DNA of 64,000 nucleotides. Source: Nostoc flagelliforme FACHB-838 (GTDB taxonomy: Bacteria > Cyanobacteriota > Cyanobacteriia > Cyanobacteriales > Nostocaceae). Position numbers and translations under genes: made by a program. This document shows positions 18,883-27,746 of the stretch, in pieces (positions within the stretch are counted from its first letter, which is position 1; each line of letters starts with the position of its first letter). The notes below the pieces were generated by a model. It searched no databases and was not told where the DNA came from. It was given only the letters and a program-made list of their open reading frames with translations. The DNA lies in the NCBI RefSeq assembly GCF_014698065.1, contig NZ_JACJSI010000004.1, forward strand, positions 62,001-126,000, written 5' to 3'.

Positions 18883-20124
18883 CTATCTTAGTGAAACCAA
18901 CAAGTTTTGATTGATGGTCATTTGTAAATCGGTATCTGGGTCAATAGCGATTAAGTCAACGCTATTTCTGCCGAAGAAGAGACCAACCAACGCACCAATA
19001 CCAGCACCACCCAAGACTTCTTCTGTGGCAATGGCGCGATCGCCTGTAACAGCAGATACCGCAGCGGCTGCACCTGCACCCAATACAGTATTTTGGATGA
19101 TTGAACCAGTACTAGTACCCTTGTTGACTCTTTCAGTTTTGGTAATCACGTCAGAACTAGCATTCAGTTGATACTCTTGACCGCCGGTCAAAACTAATTT
19201 CTCGGCAATGAATTGAGAACCGCCTGTAGCAGGTTTGAGTTGACCAATAACCTGACTACCAGCAGGAATCACTACAGATCCGTCTTGCGTAACCACATTT
19301 TGGGATACTGTCAATGTCAAAGGCGCTGTTTCATCCTTTGTAACCAGAATTTTTTCTGCCTTGTCATACTTCACAGGGATAGCAGTCCCTTGAGGAATTG
19401 TCACAGCTACAGGTGTTGGGGTAGTAGACCCAACAGCCACAACATAAGGCGAGTTAATTGCCGAGGCTTGATTAGAACTAACCAATGCTTGGTAGATAAA
19501 AGCTGCTACCTGGGCGCGGGTGGCGGTTGCAGTTGGATTCAGGAACTTCACATTAGGATAGTTGACCACAATTTGCTTTTCAGTTGCTGCTGCGATCGGG
19601 CTACGGGCATAGCTAGCGATGTTAGAAGCATCGTTGAAGTATTGCAGAGTGCTTTCGGTATTGCCCCTGGGACTATATTCCAGACCATTGGCAAGGGAAA
19701 CTAAAACCTGTTGGCGGGGAATAGCTTGGTTAGGCTCAAAGCGATTACCGGGATATCCTGATAAGAAACCAATGGTATAAGCTTGCTGAATCGCACCCGA
19801 TGCCCAATAGTTGCTAGGCACATCAGTAAAACTGATTGGCGATCGTTGCTGTGCTTTTTGGAAAGCTTTGTTGACCATCGCGGCAAATTGAGCGCGTGTC
19901 ACCGGTTCTTCAGGGCGGAAGCTACCATCAGGAAATCCGGCAATTACACCTCGCTGTGACAATTGTTGAATAAATTGTGCTGCCCAATAGTTAGATGAAA
20001 CATCAGAAAAAGTAGTTTGAGCAAAAGATGGCGAAGCTGTAATGAAAGGCGCTACAGTACCGACTGTGACGCTCAAAGCCATGAGTGCAGCTGTTCTAGA
20101 TTGCCAACGATTTAAGTTAAACAT
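18883..20124 (-). CDS. Secreted S-layer homology domain protein
   Basis: A 413-residue exported protein. A signal peptide ends near SPSFAQ (residue 36). Three SLH domains follow at about 37-85 (FSDVSSNYWAAQFIQQLSQ), 98-150 (FTDVPSNYWASGAIQQAY) and 163-215. SLH domains bind cell-wall polymers. The remaining C-terminal half (about 228-413) begins VTIPQGTAIPVKYDKAEK, has a glycine/alanine-rich hydrophobic segment near 345-390, and is clearly homologous to the whole mature part of the neighbouring 20.6 kb protein. So this gene looks like an SLH anchor fused to that domain. Confidence 0.88.
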   Translation of the reverse strand: MFNLNRWQSRTAALMALSVTVGTVAPFITASPSFAQTTFSDVSSNYWAAQFIQQLSQRGVIAGFPDGSFRPEEPVTRAQFAAMVNKAFQKAQQRSPISFTDVPSNYWASGAIQQAYTIGFLSGYPGNRFEPNQAIPRQQVLVSLANGLEYSPRGNTESTLQYFNDASNIASYARSPIAAATEKQIVVNYPNVKFLNPTATATRAQVAAFIYQALVSSNQASAINSPYVVAVGSTTPTPVAVTIPQGTAIPVKYDKAEKILVTKDETAPLTLTVSQNVVTQDGSVVIPAGSQVIGQLKPATGGSQFIAEKLVLTGGQEYQLNASSDVITKTERVNKGTSTGSIIQNTVLGAGAAAAVSAVTGDRAIATEEVLGGAGIGALVGLFFGRNSVDLIAIDPDTDLQMTINQNLLVSLR

Positions 20125-20599
20125 TATTTTTTTACTCCAGTTAAATTATTTTTTTACTGTTAATTAATTAGACATTTACTGAAGTATTAGGTTCCCCAGT
20201 TTTCTGCATTTAGTAAAACCATTACTTTAGTAATACAGTCATAATCAAAAGTCTGTTTCAAACGAAATAGTAGTATGTCAAGTCTAAATTTATGGGTAAG
20301 GAAGTTTGTAGTAAGGAATTTAATACTTATTTTTTAACCACTTTGGTGCTTACTATAAATCTTTATAAATAGCTTGAAAAATTAGTAGTGAAATCACCCT
20401 ATTACCTGTTAGTACAATTAAACAAGGATTCCAATCAATATCAATACTGAGTAAGACGATACAGAGATGTAATAGTTCCAGAAAAAGACAATTTAAAAGA
20501 AAATTTATAGGGATAAAAATGAAGACGATCGCACACTATAGTTAAAGTGGCGATCGCCTATCAGGGGTGATTAAAGTCACGACTGGAATAGAGTTAAAT
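20125..20599. other. Intergenic region, no gene seen
   Basis: About 475 AT-rich bases between two leftward paralogous genes. Two HIP1-like GCGATCGC sites lie near 20525-20555. No reading frame or RNA gene was recognised. Confidence 0.4.
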
Positions 20600-21313
20600 C
20601 TAGTAGCGGGATTGTGGTACTAAATTCAAGTTAGAATTCAGTGTGAGCCTTAAATCTTGTGCAGGTCTGAGGACAAAGACATTTGCTTCTTTCTTTCGCA
20701 ACAGCACACTCGCTCCTGCACCCGCAGCCGCACCGATAACAGGTTTTAAATCGTCAATTCTGTTGTTGCCAGTAATTAGTGAACCTAAAAGACCAGCACC
20801 GCCACCAATAGCTGCGTCAGTTAAAACCTGACCTGTGCTGGGCCCTTGTGAAACTCTTTGAGTTGTGGTGTATGTCCGAGAAGTTGCATTAATCGACTGA
20901 CGCTGACCGTTAGAAAATTCTAATTCTTGAGCGACAAACCTTACGCCTTTTCTTCTCTTATCATCTGTATTTCTTGAATAACTATCTAAGTCAACAGATT
21001 CTAGCCGTCCATTTACTTTAGTACCAGCAGGAATTAAAACATTTCTATTTCTGTCGATAATGTCATTGGCTATTCTCAAGGTTAGAGATTTACTTTCTCC
21101 AGGAGCAATAGTAATTGTCTCTTTTTCGTAGGTGACAGGAAAAGCGACCCCAGAAGGAATGGTAACGTTTCCGTATTGCCCAGTTCTGTTTTGATCAATT
21201 CTGTATTGAGCATTAGCAGGAGCCAAGCCCAATAACGGGCTAATGACGCTTGTAGTAACGGCCATTGCCATAAGTGCAGCAGTTCCAGATTTCCATTGAT
21301 GTAAGCGTGTCAT
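20600..21313 (-). CDS. Secreted protein paralogous to the SLH protein's C-terminal domain
   Basis: A 237-residue exported protein. The signal peptide ends near APANAQ. The mature part starts VTIPSGVAFPVTYEKETITI, continues with IPAGTKVNGRLESV and FVAQELEFSNGQRQSINATS, and has a glycine/alanine-rich hydrophobic segment (about residues 167-205) before LTLNSNLNLVPQ. The neighbouring SLH protein has the same order of segments and a similar signal peptide (RTAALMALSVT against GTAALMAMAVT), so the two share a recent common ancestor. Function unknown; envelope location is inferred. Confidence 0.75.
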   Translation of the reverse strand: MTRLHQWKSGTAALMAMAVTTSVISPLLGLAPANAQYRIDQNRTGQYGNVTIPSGVAFPVTYEKETITIAPGESKSLTLRIANDIIDRNRNVLIPAGTKVNGRLESVDLDSYSRNTDDKRRKGVRFVAQELEFSNGQRQSINATSRTYTTTQRVSQGPSTGQVLTDAAIGGGAGLLGSLITGNNRIDDLKPVIGAAAGAGASVLLRKKEANVFVLRPAQDLRLTLNSNLNLVPQSRY

Positions 21314-21727
21314 AAGAGGGTTATCCTTTATGTATGTGATGTATTTAATGACGAGGATTCACTGAGTTTGTTTCTGACTGTTTTTGAACTTGTCTATAAG
21401 CGTATTCCGAAGATACAAGTACTTATTATGATAGGAAGTGTGTGCGATCGTTTAGGCGTAGTCCGTCGTAGACATAGCCCCTCAGAATTTGTATCCTGTT
21501 AATGTGCATCACTGAAAGTAAGAGGCGAAACACTCATAAGACGCAAAATGAGTGTCATTCTGTTCCCCAATGTTCTTTTATTCCTTATGTTCACATATCT
21601 TCAGCCATTGAATAGAGGCGAATCGGCTGACTGCGAACTCATTACTTTCATTATAAATTTATTTGCTAGAAATTGGAAAATATTTTCGCTTTCTTAACGA
21701 ATGATTTAGTATCTGCTTTGTATGTAT
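21314..21727. other. Intergenic region with a dispersed palindromic repeat
   Basis: AT-rich DNA holding one copy (21454-21482) of a GGCGTAG-TCCGTCGTAGACAT repeat of a kind scattered through Nostoc genomes. A related piece occurs in inverse orientation near 24362-24381. No gene seen. Confidence 0.45.
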
Positions 21728-24007
21728 TTAAGATTGCTGCTGACGCTCTTTAATCTCTGCGATCGGTAATAGCAAGGTATCTTCTATTTGCTGTCGCACT
21801 TCCCGGCTGACATAACAATCACTATGTAGACACTCGACCAGTAATTCATTAGCTTCGTAATACTGCTTAAGCAATTCCTTTTGCTGTTTACTGAACTGCC
21901 AGTTATGGCCAATATTGCGATACTGAATAATCAAGCTTCGGAAATTTTCAGTCCAGGCTGAAAGCTTCTCTTCTTGCCATTTATGAAAGCAGATTTCATC
22001 TTTCCAATTTGGAATTTCCTTTTCGAGTTTTCGTAATGATTGTTGCAGAACAGAATCAATATCAACACCAGCAATAAGAGGGATAATCAAATCGGAGTCA
22101 ATACTGTCATCTAGAGCATGAGCAACAGTGGTAGCAAAACAGAAATCGAGAGTCAAGTCAGCAGGGTTGAGTTCTAAGTCTCCTTCAAAAATAAAAGTAG
22201 AATCAAGATTAAAGGCAAGGATCGGATAAAAATCTAGATCAGGAGCATGTTTGGAGGCAGGAGCAAGAGTAAGGTCAAAGTAAAAGACTTGAATTGCTTC
22301 TAGCTTGTGAAGAACCTTAACTGAAAGAGATTTCTCGTTGACCCACTTTAGAAATTGCTGCAATTTCTCATCAGCAGCAAAAAGCGAATCAATTTTCTCT
22401 TTTATCAAAAGTAACAAACAGTCTGCACTTGGTGACATCCCAACCGCCAGCAAAAAGACCTCTCGCCAGCGTTTCTTAGTAATATGGCTAACAAGATTTT
22501 GCAGCGCTTCCTCTGATGACTGTCTCACAACCACAAATTCTCTAGCTGTGAAATACTCATGAAATGTCAGGTGAGAAAATGAGTAAATCCTTTTGGCTCT
22601 TGCGACAACTAGCCCATGATGATGCTCAATTGAACGCAAAACTTGCTCACTGTCAAGTTGCAATGTTTCTTCGTCAGTATTAGCACCGGGTAAATTGCGA
22701 ATGTATTCTGTAATGTAGTGTTCTGCTACTTTCTGCTTGAAAAAATATTCACTCCCCTCAAAAGTAGTCAAAGCCATTTTGCTGAGTAAATCTTCTTTAC
22801 GCTGGACTGATAGCTTTTTGTAAATCTGGTCGCGTTGAATTCCCCGCTTGGCATCCCATTTTTTCAATAACGCATCTAGTCCTTCTTTGTATAACTCAGA
22901 ACGATTTGCAGGGAAATCTCCTGACTCTTCAAATGCTAAACAAAGCAACGTTAGCAGCATAGGACTTGCAGCAAGTTCTTTAATTCGGTTATTGTCTTCG
23001 AGACGTTTGATAAAAGCCTCTGGTTTTACAGCTTTATCCTTAAACCAGTCATTGGCAAAGTTGGAAATTTGGTCATCATCAAAATCAGCAACTTCTACGT
23101 CTGTGAACTTCTCAAAGGTATACTCCCGTGCTGCAATACGACAAGTCATCACAAACTGATTGTTTGGGAAACGGTCAGAGAACTCACGAATTTCCTTTAA
23201 GATGCGATCGCTATCCTCTTCTCTAACCTCATCCAACCCATCAAGTAAAACTAATGCCTTGCCATAAGTTATTACATCTCGAATAGAAGAGATAGGATTT
23301 ATCGTCTCTTCAGTGATGTATTGCAATAATCCAGGTTTGTTTGCAGCTTCCGCAAAGCTTTTGAGGGTGACAAAAATCGGTACACGTTCAGCCTGAAACT
23401 CACCTCCAATACACTGAATCGCTAAATACTTCAAAAATGTGGTTTTACCTGCTCCTGGTTTACCTAAAATCATTAGCTTGGAATACTTCTCAACCGCTTG
23501 CAGTCCTGGCACTCGTTTTTCAGTAATTCTGTTAAGTCCAAAGAGGTCAAAATCCTGGCTACTAGACTGTTCTAATAATTCATCAATTCCTAACCGTCGC
23601 TGTCCAGTGATTTTCTCTAATATATTGACGCTAGTGTAAATGTCATTCAAGCCGATGGATTGAGGCGTATCCAGCACTCGCACTGTGCCACAACGTTCTT
23701 GAATGATGGGTTTTATCTTTTCGCGTACCTCTTGGACGATCGCATCAATATCAATGCTGTTGTCTTGGCTTACCTCTGGTTCAGTAGCTGCTTCAGCAAC
23801 TATTTCTTCCCACTCTAGGTCTAGCCTGTCGCAAATCTGCACAAAGAGATTGCGGTCAACAGGTTTACCTGTAAAGAATTTTCCGATCGGCTGGCGAGTT
23901 ACTTCTAACTCTTCAGCTAATGCCTTTTGAATTAAGGAATAACGAATTAAAGCTTTTTTTGCTTTTTGGATACCTTCTGGAGAACAAGAAAGCGATCGCC
24001 CGGACAT
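21728..24007 (-). CDS. NACHT-domain STAND NTPase with N-terminal helix-turn-helix
   Basis: A 759-residue protein. The first 70 residues form an HTH-like unit (LIQKALAEELEVTRQPIGKF). A linker leads to the NACHT module: Walker A GKPGAGKTT at 182-190, Walker B ALVLLDGLDEV at 251-261, a TCRIAAREY sensor segment and the SFSHLTFHEYFTAREF winged-helix region near residue 480. The C-terminal 250 residues are helical with no leucine-rich or TPR repeats that I can see. NACHT proteins are signalling ATPases; several bacterial ones protect against phage. The HTH could bind DNA or act as an adaptor. A tiny membrane protein gene is divergent 163 bases away. Confidence 0.88.
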   Translation of the reverse strand: MSGRSLSCSPEGIQKAKKALIRYSLIQKALAEELEVTRQPIGKFFTGKPVDRNLFVQICDRLDLEWEEIVAEAATEPEVSQDNSIDIDAIVQEVREKIKPIIQERCGTVRVLDTPQSIGLNDIYTSVNILEKITGQRRLGIDELLEQSSSQDFDLFGLNRITEKRVPGLQAVEKYSKLMILGKPGAGKTTFLKYLAIQCIGGEFQAERVPIFVTLKSFAEAANKPGLLQYITEETINPISSIRDVITYGKALVLLDGLDEVREEDSDRILKEIREFSDRFPNNQFVMTCRIAAREYTFEKFTDVEVADFDDDQISNFANDWFKDKAVKPEAFIKRLEDNNRIKELAASPMLLTLLCLAFEESGDFPANRSELYKEGLDALLKKWDAKRGIQRDQIYKKLSVQRKEDLLSKMALTTFEGSEYFFKQKVAEHYITEYIRNLPGANTDEETLQLDSEQVLRSIEHHHGLVVARAKRIYSFSHLTFHEYFTAREFVVVRQSSEEALQNLVSHITKKRWREVFLLAVGMSPSADCLLLLIKEKIDSLFAADEKLQQFLKWVNEKSLSVKVLHKLEAIQVFYFDLTLAPASKHAPDLDFYPILAFNLDSTFIFEGDLELNPADLTLDFCFATTVAHALDDSIDSDLIIPLIAGVDIDSVLQQSLRKLEKEIPNWKDEICFHKWQEEKLSAWTENFRSLIIQYRNIGHNWQFSKQQKELLKQYYEANELLVECLHSDCYVSREVRQQIEDTLLLPIAEIKERQQQS

Positions 24008-24169
24008 AAGCTAACTATTACACTTTTGCTGATTCTAACTGCGAATTTGGCAATTCATCCTCATCGCATACACAAGTCACTCATATCGCAAGCCTGTCTT
24101 TAACCTTACAACAAACACTCACCTGTCAAAGTATGGATGTAGTGATTCAAATGATTTAGGAGTGAATCG

Positions 24170-24364
24170 ATGTTATCCAAAAAATTTCCTTCAAGAGATG
24201 AAGTGCTGGCTGTTGTAACGCTAATTATGGTAATTGGTTCTCTCACTCTCGCAGTTATCGACGACAAAAGCCGCCCTCAATTTCTAGATTTAACAAAATT
24301 TGCTGTCGGTACATATATTGGATTGTTGATACCTCGGTCAAGGTCAAGCGATCGCGATGTCTAA
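24170..24364 (+). CDS. Small membrane protein, unknown function
   Basis: A 64-residue protein with one hydrophobic helix (about residues 12-30), a polar DDKSRPQF turn and a second, amphipathic segment at about 41-54 (TKFAVGTYIGLLIPR). A TAGGAGTGA ribosome site lies at the right distance before the ATG, which supports a real gene. It is divergent from the NACHT gene. The 3' end runs into HIP1 and palindromic repeat DNA. Function unknown. Confidence 0.6.
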   Translation: MLSKKFPSRDEVLAVVTLIMVIGSLTLAVIDDKSRPQFLDLTKFAVGTYIGLLIPRSRSSDRDV

Positions 24365-24719
24365 GACGGACTACGCCTACGCAACTAGCCAATGACAATC
24401 CTAAATAACTTCTAAGAGACAAGATCCCCGATTTATTTGATAAGTCAGGGATTTGTAACTTTCAATTCCCACAAATCAAATAAGAATGTTTTCTTCTCAG
24501 TTAACACAAAGAAATAATTAAAAGCCTCCAGATGAGTTTCGTTTTTCTCCGAAGATAGCAAAAGTTCTTTATGGAACAAGAAAAATTGACTCATCATATT
24601 GTTAATTTTTGTAAAATTGATGTCTTCAAGACTAGAAACCTGATATCTAGATAGCTAAACTAACAAACAGTGCATCTGTACTGTTAATTATTAAAAGTAG
24701 ATGTGGCGCTATAGCCTGA
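24365..24719. other. Intergenic region with a weak hairpin
   Basis: Starts with a short palindromic repeat fragment (GACGGACTACGCCTACGC). Near 24425-24455, ATCCCCGATTT faces TCAGGGAT, a possible terminator for the small membrane protein gene. The rest is AT-rich with no gene seen. Confidence 0.4.
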
Positions 24720-27700
24720 ATGATCCCAGTACAACTTATCCTCAAAAACTTTCTCAGTTACCGTGATGCAACTTTAGATTTTGGCGGTTTGCATACGGCT
24801 TGTATTTGTGGTTCCAATGGTGCGGGTAAATCCTCCCTTTTAGAAGCAATCACTTGGGCTATTTGGGGTGAAAGCCGTGCCACTGCTGAAGATGATGTGA
24901 TCTATTCTGGTGCTAAAGAAGTTCGAGTTGATTTCACTTTCCAAAGCAACCAGCAAAAATATCGGGTGATTCGTACCCGAATTCGGGGAGGTACTAGCGT
25001 TCTTGAATTTCAAATAGAAATACCATCTGGGTTTCGCTCACTCACTGGCAAAGGGGTAAGAGCGACACAGGATTTGATTTTAGAACATATCAAGCTTGAT
25101 TATGATACATTTATTAATTCTGCCTACTTACGTCAAGGTCGTGCAGATGAATTCATGCTCAAACGCCCGACGGAACGCAAAGAAATTTTAGCGGAGTTGT
25201 TAAAACTCAATCAGTACGATGATTTGGAAGAACGGGCAAAGGAGTCTTCTCGTCAGTTCAAAGCGCGAGCAGTAGAGTTAGAGCGTTCTTTGGAGTCGAT
25301 CAAAATTCAGCTGCAACAACGTGAGACAACCCAAGCGCAAAGACTAGAGTTAGAAGCTGAACTCAACCAACTGCAACAAGTGCAAGCTTTTGATAATATT
25401 CAATTGCAAAGTTTGCAAGTTGTCCAGCACCAGCGCCAAAATTGGGAACAACAACTCAATTTTATAAAGCAGCAATACCAAAATCTTACCCAAGATTGCG
25501 ATCGCCTCCAACAAGAACAATCAGCTATTGGCTCTCAGCTATCAGATTTAGAAAAAATATTACACCAAGAAGATGAGATTAAAGCTGGATATGCCCAATA
25601 TCAAAGTCTACAATCTCAAGAAGAAGCTTTTGCTGTCAAATTTGAAGAACACACCCGCGCCCAACAGAATCGTCAACAAAAGCAACAACAACTTACCAAA
25701 CAAATCCACGAAATCGAACGACAACTGCAACAAGCCCAAGCGCAGCTAGAAGCTTTGCAACAGCAAGAGAGAGATATTCAGCAAACTCTGACTAAATCAG
25801 GTGAAGTAGAAGCCGCTTTGTCACAGCTAGCCGCAGCCCGTCACCATGTTGCTCGTCTTGATCAGTTGCAAATGCAAGTTACTCCCTTGTTGCAACAACG
25901 AGCAACTTTACAAAGCCAACTCGATCGCACTCATGCTGGTTTAGTAGCGCGACTCGAACAACTCCAAAGTACTGAAAACCAGTTGCAACGCCAGCATCGC
26001 CGCCAACCGCAACTGCAACAAGCGGTGATGGATGTAGCGATTCAGATTGAGGAACTGGAGAAAAAGCGGGTTTATCTACAACGAGTCCAAGAAAAAGGGC
26101 AAGAAAGGCGGCACTTTATCGAACGTCTGCAAGCTCATCAACGGGACTATGAAAAACTGCTGGGAGAATTAGAGCAGAAATTGCTTATGCTCCAAAATCC
26201 TGAAGCACTTTGTCCATTATGTGAACGTCCTTTAGACGAACATCACTGGAGTCGAGTGGTGGAAAAAACCCAGGCTGAGTTAGAGGATACTCAAGGGCAA
26301 TTTTGGGTAGTCAGAGAACAAATGGCTGTGTCTGACAGAGAAATTCAGGTGCTTAGACAGGAATATCGGGAAATATCCCAACAATTGGCAGGCTATGATG
26401 GTTTACGCGAACAGCGGGGACAGTTGGCAGCACAGTTAGAAGCGACAACTGATGTGCAACAACAGTTACAACAAATTGCTGCCGAAAAACAGCATTTAGA
26501 GCGATCGCTCCAAGGTGGTGATTACGCTCCCGATAAACAAGCCGAACTCCGGCAGCTAGACCAATATCTGCAACAAGTTAATTATAATGAACAAGACCAC
26601 GCCCTCGCCCGGAGCGAAGTTGAGCGGTGGCGATGGGCAGAAATTAAACAAGGGCAAATTAAAGATGCAACTAAGCGACAAGCGCAACTATTAGCCCGAA
26701 AACCAGAATTACAATCCCAAATTGCTCAATTACAAGCGAGAATCCAGCAAGATCAGATTGATTCTGAATGTGCTAAACAAATCGCCGCTCTTGAGCGTCA
26801 CATTACCGAAATTGGCTACAGTTCCGAGCAGCACAACAATCTGCGTATGGCTGCAAAGAAAGCTCAATCTTGGCATTTGCGGTATCAACAACTGCTATCA
26901 GCCCAGCAGCAGTATCCGCAACTCCAGACGAGATTGCAAGAGTTAGAGGAGTCTAGAAGCGCCAGAGTAACGGAGCGGCAAAAACTTGGCGGACAAATCG
27001 AAAGTATTATTCAGCAATTACAAGCAACAGCTAACCCCTCCGCCCAAATTCAAGCTTTAGAGCAGCAGCTAGCAATACGCAGACGGCAACTCGATGAGCA
27101 AATTACAAAGTTAGGGCGTTTAGAACAGCTGGCGCATCAACTAGAAACGCTGCAAATTCAGTATGAAGAACAGCAACAGCAATTACAATCTTGCAAGCAA
27201 GAATATCGTGTTTATCAGGAATTAGTGCAAGCTTTTGGTAAAAATGGCATCCAAGCACTGATGATTGAGAATGTCTTGCCCCAACTGGAAGCTGAGACAA
27301 ATCAACTACTTTCGCGGTTGAGTGGTAATCAGTTTCATGTACAATTTATTACTCAAAAAGCTGGGCGCAGTGCTAAATCAACCAAGAAAAATGCCAAGCT
27401 GATAGACACTCTAGATATTTTAATCGCCGATTCTAGAGGAACACGAGCTTATGAAACTTACTCTGGTGGGGAAGCGTTTAGAATTAACTTTGCCATCCGT
27501 TTGGCTTTGGCGAAACTATTAGCGCAACGGGCGGGGGCGGCGTTGCAATTGTTGATTGTGGATGAAGGTTTTGGTACACAAGATGCGGAAGGATGCGATC
27601 GCTTGATTGCCGCGATTAATGCCATCTCCTCCGATTTTGCCTGCATCCTCACCGTTACCCACATGCCCCACCTCAAAGAAGCTTTCCAAGCCAGGATTGA

Positions 27701-27746
27701 GGTGAATAAAACTCAGGAAGGTTCGCAGTTGAGTTTGTCAATTTAA
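24720..27746 (+). CDS. sbcC: Exonuclease subunit SbcC (Rad50-like ATPase)
   Basis: A 1008-residue SMC-like protein that works with SbcD nuclease to open hairpins and process DNA ends. Walker A GSNGAGKSS lies at 31-39. Long glutamine-rich coiled coils run to about residue 870, broken by a zinc hook CPLC at 498-501 (the Rad50/SbcC dimer contact). The ABC signature YSGGEAFR is near 914 and Walker B LLIVDEGFGTQD near 945. Length is normal. No sbcD is next to it; the gene stands alone, and its stop overlaps the stop of the convergent gene by two bases. Confidence 0.93.
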   Translation: MIPVQLILKNFLSYRDATLDFGGLHTACICGSNGAGKSSLLEAITWAIWGESRATAEDDVIYSGAKEVRVDFTFQSNQQKYRVIRTRIRGGTSVLEFQIEIPSGFRSLTGKGVRATQDLILEHIKLDYDTFINSAYLRQGRADEFMLKRPTERKEILAELLKLNQYDDLEERAKESSRQFKARAVELERSLESIKIQLQQRETTQAQRLELEAELNQLQQVQAFDNIQLQSLQVVQHQRQNWEQQLNFIKQQYQNLTQDCDRLQQEQSAIGSQLSDLEKILHQEDEIKAGYAQYQSLQSQEEAFAVKFEEHTRAQQNRQQKQQQLTKQIHEIERQLQQAQAQLEALQQQERDIQQTLTKSGEVEAALSQLAAARHHVARLDQLQMQVTPLLQQRATLQSQLDRTHAGLVARLEQLQSTENQLQRQHRRQPQLQQAVMDVAIQIEELEKKRVYLQRVQEKGQERRHFIERLQAHQRDYEKLLGELEQKLLMLQNPEALCPLCERPLDEHHWSRVVEKTQAELEDTQGQFWVVREQMAVSDREIQVLRQEYREISQQLAGYDGLREQRGQLAAQLEATTDVQQQLQQIAAEKQHLERSLQGGDYAPDKQAELRQLDQYLQQVNYNEQDHALARSEVERWRWAEIKQGQIKDATKRQAQLLARKPELQSQIAQLQARIQQDQIDSECAKQIAALERHITEIGYSSEQHNNLRMAAKKAQSWHLRYQQLLSAQQQYPQLQTRLQELEESRSARVTERQKLGGQIESIIQQLQATANPSAQIQALEQQLAIRRRQLDEQITKLGRLEQLAHQLETLQIQYEEQQQQLQSCKQEYRVYQELVQAFGKNGIQALMIENVLPQLEAETNQLLSRLSGNQFHVQFITQKAGRSAKSTKKNAKLIDTLDILIADSRGTRAYETYSGGEAFRINFAIRLALAKLLAQRAGAALQLLIVDEGFGTQDAEGCDRLIAAINAISSDFACILTVTHMPHLKEAFQARIEVNKTQEGSQLSLSI

